Shown here: positions 52,584-61,886 of the stretch, one piece after another | Position numbering within the stretch: the first letter of the stretch is position 1 | Layout: every line of letters starts with the position of its first letter | Assembly: GCF_002117005.1 (NCBI RefSeq) | Contig: NZ_CP021023.1 | Location: forward strand, 2,652,995 to 2,716,994 | Origin: Sedimentisphaera salicampi | GTDB lineage: Bacteria > Planctomycetota > Phycisphaerae > Sedimentisphaerales > Sedimentisphaeraceae | Length of the DNA stretch: 64,000 bases | Direction of reading: 5' to 3' | The notes under the pieces: generated by a model | The model's database searches: none | Told to the model about the DNA's origin: nothing | The model's input: only the letters and a program-made list of their open reading frames with translations | Made by a program: the position numbers and the translations under genes

Positions 52584-54332
52584 ATGGCTAAAGAAGTCCC
52601 ATTAGATCAACTCAGGGGAAGATACCTTGGAAGGGTCCTTATCAAAAAGGGCATCCTTACAAGGAATGTTCTGCATGAATGTATCAAGCTGCAGAAGTCC
52701 GAGATGGCGGGACAAAAGCTTGGGCAGATCCTGATATCTCAGGGGCACATCACCGAGCAGCAGCTCAATGTAGCATTGGCAGCGCAGCGGGGGATGGAGT
52801 ACACCGAGATCGAAGGTATGGAGCTCAGCGATGAGGTGGCAAGCACGATTCCCCAGCAAATGGCAACTTCATACAGGATCGTGCCTGTGGATTTCAGCAA
52901 GTCTGACAATCTTCTCACCATAGCAATAGACGACCCGAACAATTTCAGGGCTACAGATGAGCTCAAAAGTTTGATGGGGTATAATGTCAAGGCTGTGGTA
53001 ACATCGAAAAACTCACTTGATCAGGTGCTGGATAGATACTACTCTAAAGACAAGGGCAACATCAACGAAATTATCGGAGAAATCGAAAAAGATTCCTTCC
53101 TTACAAGTATGGAAGGCCGCGATGAGAGTATCGACCTCGATGAAATCTCCGAGCTCGCAGAATCCAGCTCTGTTAAGAAGCTTTTGAATCTTGTTTTGAT
53201 TCAGGCTATAAACGACAAGGCCTCCGATATCCACTTCGAGCCGTTTGAAGAGAGCTACCGTATGCGATACCGTATAGACGGTGTTCTCTACGAGATGGTT
53301 CCGCCGCCGAAACATATTGCTGTAGCTCTCAGTTCGAGGGTTAAGGTTATGGCGGATCTGGATATTTCCGAAAGAAGGCTTCCGCAGGACGGACGTATCT
53401 CGCTTACTCTCAACAACAGACAGGTGGATATGCGTGTGAGCATTCTGCCCACCGTATTCGGCGAGAGTGTAGTTCTGCGTGTATTAGACCGCTCTCAGAT
53501 TGAGCTTACAATGAGCGAACTTGGCCTCGGGCCGAGAGAAGTTGATCTTATGGAGCAGGTTATCGGGAGGCCGAACGGGATTATTATCGTTACCGGCCCA
53601 ACCGGCTCCGGAAAAACAACCACCCTTTACGCAGGTCTCAAAGAGCTCAACAGCATTGAAAGAAAAGTAATAACAACTGAAGATCCTGTGGAATACGACG
53701 TTGAAGGGCTTCATCAGGTTCAGATAAGAACGGATATCGGCCTTACATTCCCCGCCTGTCTGAGGTCAATATTAAGGCAGGACCCCGATGTGATAATGGT
53801 TGGTGAGATTCGAGATTTCCAGACAGCCCAGATCTCTGCAGAGGCCGCCCTCACAGGACACCTCGTTTTAACCACGGTTCACACAAACGACGCCCCGAGT
53901 GCTGTAGCACGTCTTTTAGACCTCGGCCTTGAGAAATTCCTCGTTACTGCAACTGTAGAGGCAATTGTAGCCCAGCGTCTTGTAAGGCGTGTATGCCAGA
54001 ACTGCAAAAGGGAATATGAGCCTGCAGAAGAAGAGCTTATGGAACTCGGCCTCACACCGTCGGATGTAAAGGGCAAAAAGTTTTACAGGGGCAGGGGCTG
54101 CGATGTCTGCAACAACACCGGCTATAAAGGCAGGCTCGGCATTTTTGAAATTATGGCCTTTAACGATGAAATTCGTGATTTGATTATGAACGACGCCTCC
54201 ACTGCCGTTCTCAGGAACGCTGCAAGAAAAGGCGGTATGAGATTACTTAGAGAAAGCGGGCTCAGGGCAATATACGATGGCCTTACGACCATTGAAGAAG
54301 TTGTCAAAGAGACTATAGCTGATGAAGAGTAA
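52584..54332 (+). CDS. PilB/GspE-type assembly ATPase (second copy)
   Basis: A 582-residue paralogue of the first ATPase. The N-terminal domain (about 1-155) is LGRVLIKKGILTRNVLHECI and the following helices, again MshEN-like. Catalytic motifs: Walker A GPTGSGKTTTLYAGLKEL, the Asp box EDPVEYDVEGLHQVQIRTD, Walker B DVIMVGEIRDFQTAQISAE, and VLTTVHTNDAPSAVARLLD. The cysteines RRVCQNCKREYEPAEE and GCDVCNNTGYKGRLG form a zinc site. PilC follows after 10 bases, so this copy is the one most closely coupled to the inner-membrane platform. The two ATPases may drive different systems. Confidence 0.93.
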   Translation: MAKEVPLDQLRGRYLGRVLIKKGILTRNVLHECIKLQKSEMAGQKLGQILISQGHITEQQLNVALAAQRGMEYTEIEGMELSDEVASTIPQQMATSYRIVPVDFSKSDNLLTIAIDDPNNFRATDELKSLMGYNVKAVVTSKNSLDQVLDRYYSKDKGNINEIIGEIEKDSFLTSMEGRDESIDLDEISELAESSSVKKLLNLVLIQAINDKASDIHFEPFEESYRMRYRIDGVLYEMVPPPKHIAVALSSRVKVMADLDISERRLPQDGRISLTLNNRQVDMRVSILPTVFGESVVLRVLDRSQIELTMSELGLGPREVDLMEQVIGRPNGIIIVTGPTGSGKTTTLYAGLKELNSIERKVITTEDPVEYDVEGLHQVQIRTDIGLTFPACLRSILRQDPDVIMVGEIRDFQTAQISAEAALTGHLVLTTVHTNDAPSAVARLLDLGLEKFLVTATVEAIVAQRLVRRVCQNCKREYEPAEEELMELGLTPSDVKGKKFYRGRGCDVCNNTGYKGRLGIFEIMAFNDEIRDLIMNDASTAVLRNAARKGGMRLLRESGLRAIYDGLTTIEEVVKETIADEE

Positions 54333-54342
54333 GGAGTGAGAA

Positions 54343-55596
54343 ATGCCAGTTTTTGAATATACAGCGCTTGATGCCAACGGCAAGGAATTCAAGGCCGAGA
54401 TTGAAGCCCTCAACAGCAAGGAAGCCGGGAGCAAGATCCGCAATCAGGGCAATTACCCCACCAAGGTAAAGGCCAAAGGCGGGGCAAAGAAGGTTAAAGT
54501 TGATACCAGCAGGCGAAGAGGCCGGTTCGGTGTTAATAAAAAGGTCGGCACAAAAGCCGTTACGCAGTTCGCAAGGCAGCTCAGTACGCTTCAGGACGCA
54601 GGTCTTTCGGTTTTGCGTTCTCTTCAGATTCTTGAAGAGCAGCAGAAGAAGGGTAAGCCGCTCAAGAAGATCATTGCTGCTATGTCTGAGGATATTGAAG
54701 GCGGTTTGAGCCTTTCTGAATCAATGGCGAAATACAACAAATGCTTCGACACCCTTTTTGTAAATATGATTGCTGCCGGCGAGCTCGGCGGTGTTCTCGA
54801 TGTAATTCTCAATCGTGTTGCAGATTTCTATGAATCAGCCGAAAAGCTCAAATCAAGGGTGAAAAGTGCTCTTACTTATCCTACGGTAGTTCTTGCGATT
54901 GCAATTATAATCCTTCTTGGTTTGATGAAATTTATTGTTCCTCAGTTTGCTGAGGTGCTTGTAGATATGACTGACGGAAAGGCCGAACTGCCCGCAATCA
55001 CGCTCGCTCTTATGGACTTGAGCGACTGGATCTCAAATCAGTACGGCTGGGTTTATGTTGTAGCCTTTCCGATAGCATTCAAGATTTTCCTCAAGTTTGT
55101 ACGAAAATTTAGGTATGGAAGGCTGATTCTCGATAAGATAAAGCTCAGACTCCCCGTTGTGGGCGTTCTTTCATACAAGATATGTGTTGCACGCTGGACG
55201 AGAACGCTTGGTACGCTTATCAGTGCAGGTGTTCCGATTCTCGATGCGATAAATATTACGAGGGACACTGCTAACAACGAAGTCTATGCAGGAGTGCTTG
55301 ATAAGGTGCATGTGGCCATCAGGCAGGGTGATACATTTGCCAATCCGCTTAGAAAAACTAAAGCCGTTGACCCGCTCGTTGTCAATATGATTGATGTGGG
55401 CGAGGAAACTGGCGATCTCGATAAAATGCTCTACAAGGTTGCAGACAACTTCGACGAAGACGTGGATGTGCTTGTAGGTTCGTTGATGTCTCTTATTGAG
55501 CCTTTGATGATTGTAGGTCTCGGTCTTATCGTGGGAACAATCGTTCTCGCTATGTTCCTGCCGATTGTAACTATCATTACAGCTCTTATGGGATAA
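54343..55596 (+). CDS. PilC/GspF-type inner-membrane platform protein
   Basis: A 417-residue polytopic protein on which the ATPases act. The N-terminal part (about 1-65) is a short domain PVFEYTALDANGKEFKAEIE typical of the family. Two GspF repeats follow: KAVTQFARQLSTLQDAGLSV with LRSLQILEEQ, and RWTRTLGTLISAGVPILDAI. Three to four membrane segments (ALTYPTVVLAIAIIILLGLM, YVVAFPIAFKIFL, MIVGLGLIVGTIVLAMFLPI) are seen. The ATG follows AAGGAGTG. The length (about 400) is normal. The pseudopilin genes follow. Confidence 0.94.
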   Translation: MPVFEYTALDANGKEFKAEIEALNSKEAGSKIRNQGNYPTKVKAKGGAKKVKVDTSRRRGRFGVNKKVGTKAVTQFARQLSTLQDAGLSVLRSLQILEEQQKKGKPLKKIIAAMSEDIEGGLSLSESMAKYNKCFDTLFVNMIAAGELGGVLDVILNRVADFYESAEKLKSRVKSALTYPTVVLAIAIIILLGLMKFIVPQFAEVLVDMTDGKAELPAITLALMDLSDWISNQYGWVYVVAFPIAFKIFLKFVRKFRYGRLILDKIKLRLPVVGVLSYKICVARWTRTLGTLISAGVPILDAINITRDTANNEVYAGVLDKVHVAIRQGDTFANPLRKTKAVDPLVVNMIDVGEETGDLDKMLYKVADNFDEDVDVLVGSLMSLIEPLMIVGLGLIVGTIVLAMFLPIVTIITALMG

Positions 55597-55689
55597 TCTT
55601 AAAAATTATAATGAATTTGAATTGCCGTTTGCCGGCCGGCCAGTAAAGCCGGGCTTGTTAAAAAAAGTAATATCGAAAGGACAGGAATT

Positions 55690-56661
55690 ATGAAAAGGTC
55701 TAAAGGTTTCACAATCGTGGAGATGCTTACCGTTATGGGGATCATTGTGATTCTCATCAGTCTGCTTCTTCCGGCACTTCAGCAGGTGCGCGACTATTCC
55801 AAGGTAATCCAGCAGAAGGCTCAGTTCCACAGCATTGAAGTGGGCATTGAGCTTTTCCAGTCGGACTTCGGCGAGATGCCGGATTCATACGACAACATCA
55901 ATGAAGACAATACCGACCTCACTCCTGAGAGAACCTGCCAAGGGAGCTCGCAGGAAGACACAAATCATTATGTTGGTGCTAATAAGCTTGCTGAGGCTAT
56001 GATGGGCTTAGATATGCTTGGCTTCCATCCATCATCAGGTTTCTGGAGCGATGGAGAAGCCTGCGTAAGATATGATGACGGCTCAAGAGGGCTTGAAGAG
56101 GTTTACAGTGCAGAAACAGACACTGCGGACTGGCAGACAGCAGAAGAAAATCTTGATGCAAGAACAGGCCCGTATCTCGATCTTGAAAACGCCAACGCTT
56201 TCCAGATGAGCGATGTTTACGAAAATACAACTAACTTTTCTGCTGATTCTCTGGTTCTCTGCGATATCTATGCAAAGACAAGAAGAGCCAGCGGGCTGAA
56301 AACCGGTATGCCTATTCTGTATTTCAAGGCAAGAACCCAGTTTAGCCGTCAGGACTACGAGCACGACGAGAACGACCAAGACGACCTCGATGAATATCAG
56401 GACGACATCTACTATTCTATCGACAACTATGCACTTATAGATGAAGGCGTTCCCGGTTCACAGAATGAGGATCATCCATTTATCTACGAAGCAGACGAAA
56501 CATACAGCGAAGATAAGCTTGAGGATCTCATCCTCAACGAGAAGGTTGATTCAATCAAAAGACCGTACAGAGCAAATTCATACATCCTCTGGTCTGCCGG
56601 AAAAGACGGGCTCTACGGAACTGCTGACGACCTTACAAACTTTGACAACGAAAAAGAATAA
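55690..56661 (+). CDS. GspG-like pseudopilin 1
   Basis: A 323-residue pseudopilin, longer than the usual 140-150 residues of GspG. The type III signal KRSKGFTIVEMLTVMGIIVI has Gly at -1, Phe at +1 and Glu at +5, with the hydrophobic N-helix following. The mature region is acidic (many Asp/Glu). The C-terminus has LWSAGKDGLYGTADDLTNF, a motif shared with three other pseudopilins here and similar to the calcium-binding end of GspG. It starts a block of seven pseudopilin-type genes. The ATG follows AAAGGAC. Confidence 0.88.
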   Translation: MKRSKGFTIVEMLTVMGIIVILISLLLPALQQVRDYSKVIQQKAQFHSIEVGIELFQSDFGEMPDSYDNINEDNTDLTPERTCQGSSQEDTNHYVGANKLAEAMMGLDMLGFHPSSGFWSDGEACVRYDDGSRGLEEVYSAETDTADWQTAEENLDARTGPYLDLENANAFQMSDVYENTTNFSADSLVLCDIYAKTRRASGLKTGMPILYFKARTQFSRQDYEHDENDQDDLDEYQDDIYYSIDNYALIDEGVPGSQNEDHPFIYEADETYSEDKLEDLILNEKVDSIKRPYRANSYILWSAGKDGLYGTADDLTNFDNEKE

Positions 56662-56682
56662 TCCTGTTTTGATTTAATAAGC

Positions 56683-56703
56683 CCGGCCGCTCCCTGCGGC
56701 CGG
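56683..56703 (+). promoter_or_regulatory. GC hairpin between pseudopilin genes 1 and 2
   Basis: CCGGCCGC and GCGGCCGG form an 8-bp perfect stem with a 5-base loop, without a T tract. It might stabilise the upstream mRNA 3' end so that the first pseudopilin is made in larger amounts; this is a guess. Confidence 0.5.
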
Positions 56704-56727
56704 CTCACTGCAGGAAAGGAATGTCTT

Positions 56728-57345
56728 ATGCGCCCACGCAAACAAAAAGCTTTTACGATTGTTGAGCTGCTGATTGTATCAGCGGTTCTGCTTATCATTG
56801 CAGGCGTGGCGGTGCCGTTTTCTGTCAAAGTGAAGAATCAGTTTAAGCTTAAGGATACCAAAGCACTTGTAACGGTTCTTGCCGATGCGGTTGAGCGTTA
56901 TCAGAATGCACGAGGCGAAGCCCCTTTTGCAACAGTAGATGATTCAGGGAATATTAAGCTTACAGGGCCAGAAGACCTCAAAGAGATTATTGAGGCCGAA
57001 ATTTCGGGAAATCCGACCCCTGACGGCGATGCGGTTGATCTTTTGCCCGATCCAACCGATCATAACGGTTTTGCCGGCTCGGAAGCGCTGTATTTTGTGC
57101 TTTCAAGATGTCCCGATTCGGAGGAGTTTCTCGAAAGGATTTCCTCTGATATGCTCACAGCGAAATTCTCGGGTGAAACGATCAAGGCGGTTTATTCCGG
57201 CAGGGAATATATACTCCCGAGGATAATAGACTCCTGGGGCAATGAGCTTAGGTATTATTACAAAGCTGGATGGACGTTCCCGAGGATTGTCTCAGCGGGG
57301 CCGGACGGTGAGTTCAATACCGAAGATGATATAAGTAATTTATGA
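56728..57345 (+). CDS. GspG-like pseudopilin 2
   Basis: A 205-residue pseudopilin. The signal RPRKQKAFTIVELLIVSAVL has Ala rather than Gly at -1 and Glu at +5. The mature part has the segment LYFVLSRCPDSEEFLERI, with one Cys, and ends SAGPDGEFNTEDDISNL, the shared C-terminal motif. The ATG follows AAAGGAATG. It is 66 bases after the first pseudopilin, with a GC hairpin between. Confidence 0.87.
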   Translation: MRPRKQKAFTIVELLIVSAVLLIIAGVAVPFSVKVKNQFKLKDTKALVTVLADAVERYQNARGEAPFATVDDSGNIKLTGPEDLKEIIEAEISGNPTPDGDAVDLLPDPTDHNGFAGSEALYFVLSRCPDSEEFLERISSDMLTAKFSGETIKAVYSGREYILPRIIDSWGNELRYYYKAGWTFPRIVSAGPDGEFNTEDDISNL

Positions 57346-57363
57346 TTTTATGGAAGGTTTCAA

Positions 57364-58323
57364 ATGAAAGCTCCTGAGAAAAATAAAGGTTTTACAATCA
57401 TTGAGCTTCTCGTGGTGATTTCAATTATCGCCATGCTGATGTCTGTGATTGGAGTGGCTGCTGGAAGGGTGCGGATTGTATCCAAGAATATGCAGCAGGC
57501 CGCAAATATTCATTCTATGGGAGTGGGGCTGGAGCTTTTCGAAAAGGAATTCGGCTTTTTCCCCGATTCCACGCGTATGCCTCTGGGCGGGAGTTATGTT
57601 TACGGAGCCCAGCAGCTTGCTGAGGGGCTTGTAGGCAGAGACCTTGCAGGTGTTGATGAGGATTCCGGCTTCTACGTTGCCTCAAGAGAGCAGAAAAGAA
57701 TTGATAACGAGCCCACATACTACGATGTTGAAGAGGAAAAGAGCCGGAACAACAGGGTAGGCCCGTACCTGAATATAGACAGAGAGAGCATAAACGTTGT
57801 AGAGCCAAGCCAGCTTTACGATGATTACGCAGACGGCGGAATCTACTGTCAGTATAACGCAGATTCTCACAGCATCAGCAATGGATATCTGCGAGCTCCC
57901 GTAATCAGCGATAACTACAATATGAAGCGTGTGGAGCTGGAGAGCGGCTCGGTCGTTCAGGCCGGAACACCTGTTCTTTATTTCAGGTCTAATCCTTCCG
58001 CAAAATATTTCCGCCCGGGTGAAAACACAAGCTGGACGAGCATGGACGAAGAGGCGTGCAGCTATTCGGTTTACAACTACTACGACAATATCGGCTTTTT
58101 CGAAATGGAAAACCTCAAGAACCCCGAAGAGCCCCACAGATTCGCAGAAGGTGATGCAGACGGAAACGGCAAAGACGGCAAGCAGGAATTCTACGAGTTT
58201 ATTACAAGCCGAAAGGTCGGTTCTTATGATATGCCTGTCCGAAAAGATACATACATAATAATTTCTGCCGGCTATGACGGTGCTTTCGGTACCGATGATG
58301 ATATCACGAATTTTGATAATTAA
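57364..58323 (+). CDS. GspG-like pseudopilin 3
   Basis: A 319-residue pseudopilin. The signal EKNKGFTIIELLVVISIIAM has Gly at -1 and Glu at +5. The N-terminal helix is followed by MQQAANIHSMGVGLELFEKE and FGFFPDSTRMPLGGSYVYGA, similar in layout to paralogues 1 and 4. The C-terminus ends SAGYDGAFGTDDDITNFDN. It is 18 bases after pseudopilin 2. Paralogues 1, 3 and 4 share the order helix, ELFxxDFGxxPDS, GAxxLAEAxxGxDxxG, GPYL, and the C-terminal motif. Confidence 0.88.
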   Translation: MKAPEKNKGFTIIELLVVISIIAMLMSVIGVAAGRVRIVSKNMQQAANIHSMGVGLELFEKEFGFFPDSTRMPLGGSYVYGAQQLAEGLVGRDLAGVDEDSGFYVASREQKRIDNEPTYYDVEEEKSRNNRVGPYLNIDRESINVVEPSQLYDDYADGGIYCQYNADSHSISNGYLRAPVISDNYNMKRVELESGSVVQAGTPVLYFRSNPSAKYFRPGENTSWTSMDEEACSYSVYNYYDNIGFFEMENLKNPEEPHRFAEGDADGNGKDGKQEFYEFITSRKVGSYDMPVRKDTYIIISAGYDGAFGTDDDITNFDN

Positions 58324-58359
58324 GGCTTAAAGCAAGGCTTTTCTTTAGAGGATTGAAAT

Positions 58360-59211
58360 ATGAAAAAGATAAATAAAACAAAGGCTTTCACGCTCGCTGA
58401 GCTTCTAACGGTGATATCAATAATTGCTGTTTTGCTGGTGCTGCTGATTCCTGCTCTGAATCAGGTGGCAAATGTAGGCCAGAAGGTAAGGCAGACATCC
58501 CAGCTAACAACAATCTCAGTTGCCCTTGAAACCTTCAGCAACGATTTCGGCCAGTACCCCGATTCTGGTAATAATGACAGAGACGGCGAAGCTTATTACG
58601 GCAGCCAGAAGCTCTCAGAAGCCCTTCTCGGCTATGATATGCTAGGCTTGAACGCTGATGCGCTCCCTCAATTCGATAGAGATGATGATAATAACCTCTA
58701 TGCAGACGATGACGGGAATGTGCTAAATCTGGACTCCCGCTCCGGGCCATACATTGAGCCGGATAAGATAAACCCAGTTGAATCAGGCAATACCCAAGAC
58801 GCTCTGGATTTAGCGGAAGGCGGATACTATATCGCAGACGTATTCAAGAGAGACTCCGCCGAATACGGTATGCCCGTTTTGTACTACAGGGCTAATACAA
58901 ACAACAAGCTCCAGCGAGCATCAGGCGCTGCCAGCGTTTATGATGTGAGCGACAGCAATGTGCCTTTTGATACGGACAACTCAAATTACTCTCAGTTCTT
59001 TAATGGCCTTGAACACCCTTGGGAAGACCCGGACGGGGCTATCAGCAATCAGGAAGTGTTCAGTCAGTACATTAAGAATGAGTCTATCTCTTCAGCGGAT
59101 GACAGTAAAATCGTACCATACCGCCCGCAGTCTTTCCTTCTCATTACAGCGGGCAAAGACGGGAAATTCGGGACGGAAGACGATATAACGAATTTCAGCC
59201 AAAATCAGTAG
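58360..59211 (+). CDS. GspG-like pseudopilin 4
   Basis: A 283-residue pseudopilin. The signal INKTKAFTLAELLTVISIIA has Ala at -1 and Glu at +5. The mature part has TFSNDFGQYPDSGNNDRDGE and AYYGSQKLSEALLGYDMLGL, the same layout as copies 1 and 3, and ends TAGKDGKFGTEDDITNFSQ. The ATG follows GAGGATTG. It is 36 bases after copy 3. Confidence 0.88.
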   Translation: MKKINKTKAFTLAELLTVISIIAVLLVLLIPALNQVANVGQKVRQTSQLTTISVALETFSNDFGQYPDSGNNDRDGEAYYGSQKLSEALLGYDMLGLNADALPQFDRDDDNNLYADDDGNVLNLDSRSGPYIEPDKINPVESGNTQDALDLAEGGYYIADVFKRDSAEYGMPVLYYRANTNNKLQRASGAASVYDVSDSNVPFDTDNSNYSQFFNGLEHPWEDPDGAISNQEVFSQYIKNESISSADDSKIVPYRPQSFLLITAGKDGKFGTEDDITNFSQNQ

Positions 59212-59263
59212 AAACTAAAGCGGCTGGTGCGCTTGGTTTTAGCTTGAGAAGCAGAGGCCGCAG

Positions 59264-60058
59264 ATGGATATAAATTTGAACAAAAAAGCCTATACAATCG
59301 TTGAGCTCCTGGTGGTTCTGTCATTGATGCTCGTTTTGGCATTTCTGGCAATCCCGCCGGCAGCCGCACTCAAGGATTCCTTCATCTCCGAGGGTATCGT
59401 TGTTAATACGGTTGAATCTGCCCTTGCAAATGCCCGTGCGCGTGCAGTCAGCGAGGGAAGGCCTGTCGGCGTGCGGTTCCAGCGGGGCATAGACGGGAGC
59501 CAGTATATGGTTTTCGTGCAGTTTATAGGCGATATTGAAGGTATGCACTCAAGCAGGCAGTATGCCTTCGAGCCCGTTCCGGGCAGGAAGCCCGTAGAGC
59601 TCCCAGCAGGTTATTCAATCTGCGATATGCGCAAAAGAAGCAATTATTCAAACGAAACGATATACGGTAGTGTTCCGCTTGCAAATCCAGTTGAACCCAA
59701 GAACCTGAACGATACTACCACCTTCACTGTTTGCTTCAGCCCAGCGGGCAAAGCGGTTGTCAGAAAGGTGCGTATCTTCCCTGATTACCGAAAGACAGAC
59801 CGAGAAGATATTCTCTTCGCAGGTTACGACGATTATTCCAATCAGGGCAATTTGCAGGAATCAAAGATACTTCTCAGCGCAGATGACAGCGCAGCAAACG
59901 GCTACGGCGGCGAAGAAAGCAGGCTGAGCAGAATAACTGTTTTCAAAAATCTCGACTACCAGAAGGCTGAAAACAAGGGCGGTTTCTTGTTCCAGCTGCC
60001 TAAATACCGGATCAACGCATGGACAGGCGGCCTTCTTAAAACAGAAGCGGTGAACTGA
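59264..60058 (+). CDS. GspH-like pseudopilin
   Basis: A 264-residue pseudopilin. The signal NLNKKAYTIVELLVVLSLML has Ala at -1, Tyr at +1 and Glu at +5. The next segment, VNTVESALANARARAVSEGR with PVGVRFQ, matches the GspH/FimT pattern of a helix followed by a strand. It lacks the calcium-like C-terminal motif of the GspG-like copies. It overlaps the next gene by one base (TGATG). A minor tip pseudopilin role is likely. Confidence 0.85.
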   Translation: MDINLNKKAYTIVELLVVLSLMLVLAFLAIPPAAALKDSFISEGIVVNTVESALANARARAVSEGRPVGVRFQRGIDGSQYMVFVQFIGDIEGMHSSRQYAFEPVPGRKPVELPAGYSICDMRKRSNYSNETIYGSVPLANPVEPKNLNDTTTFTVCFSPAGKAVVRKVRIFPDYRKTDREDILFAGYDDYSNQGNLQESKILLSADDSAANGYGGEESRLSRITVFKNLDYQKAENKGGFLFQLPKYRINAWTGGLLKTEAVN

Positions 60059-60828
60059 TGAGCAAAAGAACAAACAAAAAGGCATTCACTCTCACTGAGG
60101 TTCTCATGTCTATGGGTATCTTTGTGATAGGTATGTCTCTTGTTGCAAGCGTTTTCCCGCTCGGAATCTCGCTTACCGCAAAGAATGCCGAGAAAACTGT
60201 CGGCTCGCTCGCCGCTGATAAATTTAAGGCGGATATGCAGATCCTCGCTAAGCAGTCAACTGCTGCTGATTTTGGAGATGTATTCAGTAATCTAAGCGAG
60301 GATATTTTCGAATACAGGGTAAAAGATGAAGAAGGCAGAAGCGAGTATCTTATAGCTGCGCTTCTGAGTCCGCCAAGCGGTCATGCAAGGAGGCTTATAA
60401 TCGTTCCGTGCAGGAAGATATTTGAAAACAGCCTCTACAGAACTAATGATAACAAATTCTCTCAAAATACGGATGACTTCTCAGATTATCCGAACCTCGT
60501 TGCCCTTGCTCTTGATAAGGATATAGACGACTCAAGGCCGGGCAATCTTCTGAAGCTCGATAATGCCTTTGCCGGAGAAACTGACCCTTCTTGGAGAGAT
60601 TTTTTGGTGAAAGAGGCCATTATTATAGCCGATAACACAGGAAATGATTATGAGATAGAAGAAATCTTCACGGAAGGCTCAGATGTTTATCTAAGGATAG
60701 ATGAGTTCCTTGGAGATTCCGAGAGGGAAGATATTACCAGTATCTGGACAGTTCCTCCCGCAGCGAACGGCGGTATGCGTTCGCCCGCTATAAGCGTTTA
60801 CGAAACAGTTTTGAATTTTGAAAGCTGA
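60058..60828 (+). CDS. GspI/PilV-like minor pseudopilin
   Basis: A 256-residue protein. The signal RTNKKAFTLTEVLMSMGIFV has Ala at -1 and Glu at +5, followed by IGMSLVASVFPLGISLTAKN, typical of GspI/PilV proteins. The rest is of mixed type and acidic, with no recognised domain. It overlaps both neighbours (start in the gspH-like stop, end inside the next gene), so translation is tightly coupled. Confidence 0.83.
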   Translation: MSKRTNKKAFTLTEVLMSMGIFVIGMSLVASVFPLGISLTAKNAEKTVGSLAADKFKADMQILAKQSTAADFGDVFSNLSEDIFEYRVKDEEGRSEYLIAALLSPPSGHARRLIIVPCRKIFENSLYRTNDNKFSQNTDDFSDYPNLVALALDKDIDDSRPGNLLKLDNAFAGETDPSWRDFLVKEAIIIADNTGNDYEIEEIFTEGSDVYLRIDEFLGDSEREDITSIWTVPPAANGGMRSPAISVYETVLNFES

Positions 60829-61864
60829 GAATATGAACAGAAAAGCAATGACAATTGTTGAAATGCTTATATCAGCGGCTCTGGTGGTTATTATTCTTGC
60901 CACGGGGGCAGCGGTGTTTCACGAGGCGGCGAGAGCTCAGAAGGCCTCCTCGCACGTGAATTCTGTTATGGACAGACTCAGCGTTTCTAAAGACGTTTTA
61001 TCAAACGACCTTGAAGCTCTGATAAAAGATGCCCCGTTTGCCGTGTGGTTCAGTGAAAACGGGAATGCCCGAATGCAGTTCTTCTCTGCCGCAGGCTTCA
61101 GCGGATATGCAAACCCGCTTGCCGAGGCTGAGGAGATAGAAGGCTCGTCTGCGAGGATTCTTTATTCGATAGATGCAGCGAATAATAAGCTTATCCGGCA
61201 GGTAAACATAATCGATCAGTATCAATACGACCTCGGGCATACTAACGCAGACCCGTTTCCTACAATAAACGGGCCGATGATAGCACCCCAGAGCCTTTTT
61301 GACAGCCATAAAAAGGGCTACGACAGTATTGCCCTTCTTCGCTGGCGTTCGCTTCTGCAGAATGACTTTAATGTATTGGCGTTCCTCGGATATCTGCGTG
61401 ATTTTAATACTGAATTGTTTTCGCCTGAGATGGCGGATTCAGAGTGGAACAGTAAATTCTGGCCGATCCTTCTTTTCGACGGCGTAAAGAGCTTCGAGAT
61501 CCAAATAGGCCTCGGAGCAGAGAAAGACCGCCTCGCAGACGGCAGCGAGCCGTATATAACAAGGTGGTTCCCCGATTCAGACCCATACACCTCCCATTCC
61601 GGAAATGATTCGGATTTCGATTTGATGGGCGGTGAATTCGGCGTTTACTTAAATATGCCTGATATCGATTTTACAGGCGAAGGTTGGTACGCACCGGGCG
61701 ATGGGGAGCTCGAGCGAACAGAGCTCAGCGGCAATTCCGCTCAATCTGCTCCAATAGAAGCCGGCATGGAGCCGAGAGCCGTCAGGTTCCGGTTTGCATT
61801 TGAAAACGAATCGGACGAATCAGGAAACGTGAAAACATTCAGCCAGACAGTTTATTTAGACTGA
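60818..61864 (+). CDS. GspJ/PilW-like minor pseudopilin
   Basis: A 348-residue protein counting from ATG at 60818; the ATG at 60833 (MNRKAMTIVEMLISAALV) may be the true start, with the signal Ala-Met at -1/+1 and Glu at +5. The helix LVVIILATGAAVFHEAARAQ and the following SHVNSVMDRLSVSKDVLSND match GspJ layout. The C-terminal part (RAVRFRFAFENESDESGNVK, then TFSQTVYLD) is the beta end of GspJ. It overlaps the preceding gene and ends 22 bases before the GspK-like gene. Confidence 0.83.
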   Translation: MKAENMNRKAMTIVEMLISAALVVIILATGAAVFHEAARAQKASSHVNSVMDRLSVSKDVLSNDLEALIKDAPFAVWFSENGNARMQFFSAAGFSGYANPLAEAEEIEGSSARILYSIDAANNKLIRQVNIIDQYQYDLGHTNADPFPTINGPMIAPQSLFDSHKKGYDSIALLRWRSLLQNDFNVLAFLGYLRDFNTELFSPEMADSEWNSKFWPILLFDGVKSFEIQIGLGAEKDRLADGSEPYITRWFPDSDPYTSHSGNDSDFDLMGGEFGVYLNMPDIDFTGEGWYAPGDGELERTELSGNSAQSAPIEAGMEPRAVRFRFAFENESDESGNVKTFSQTVYLD

Positions 61865-61886
61865 TTGCCTTGATTAAGTGAGTGAT

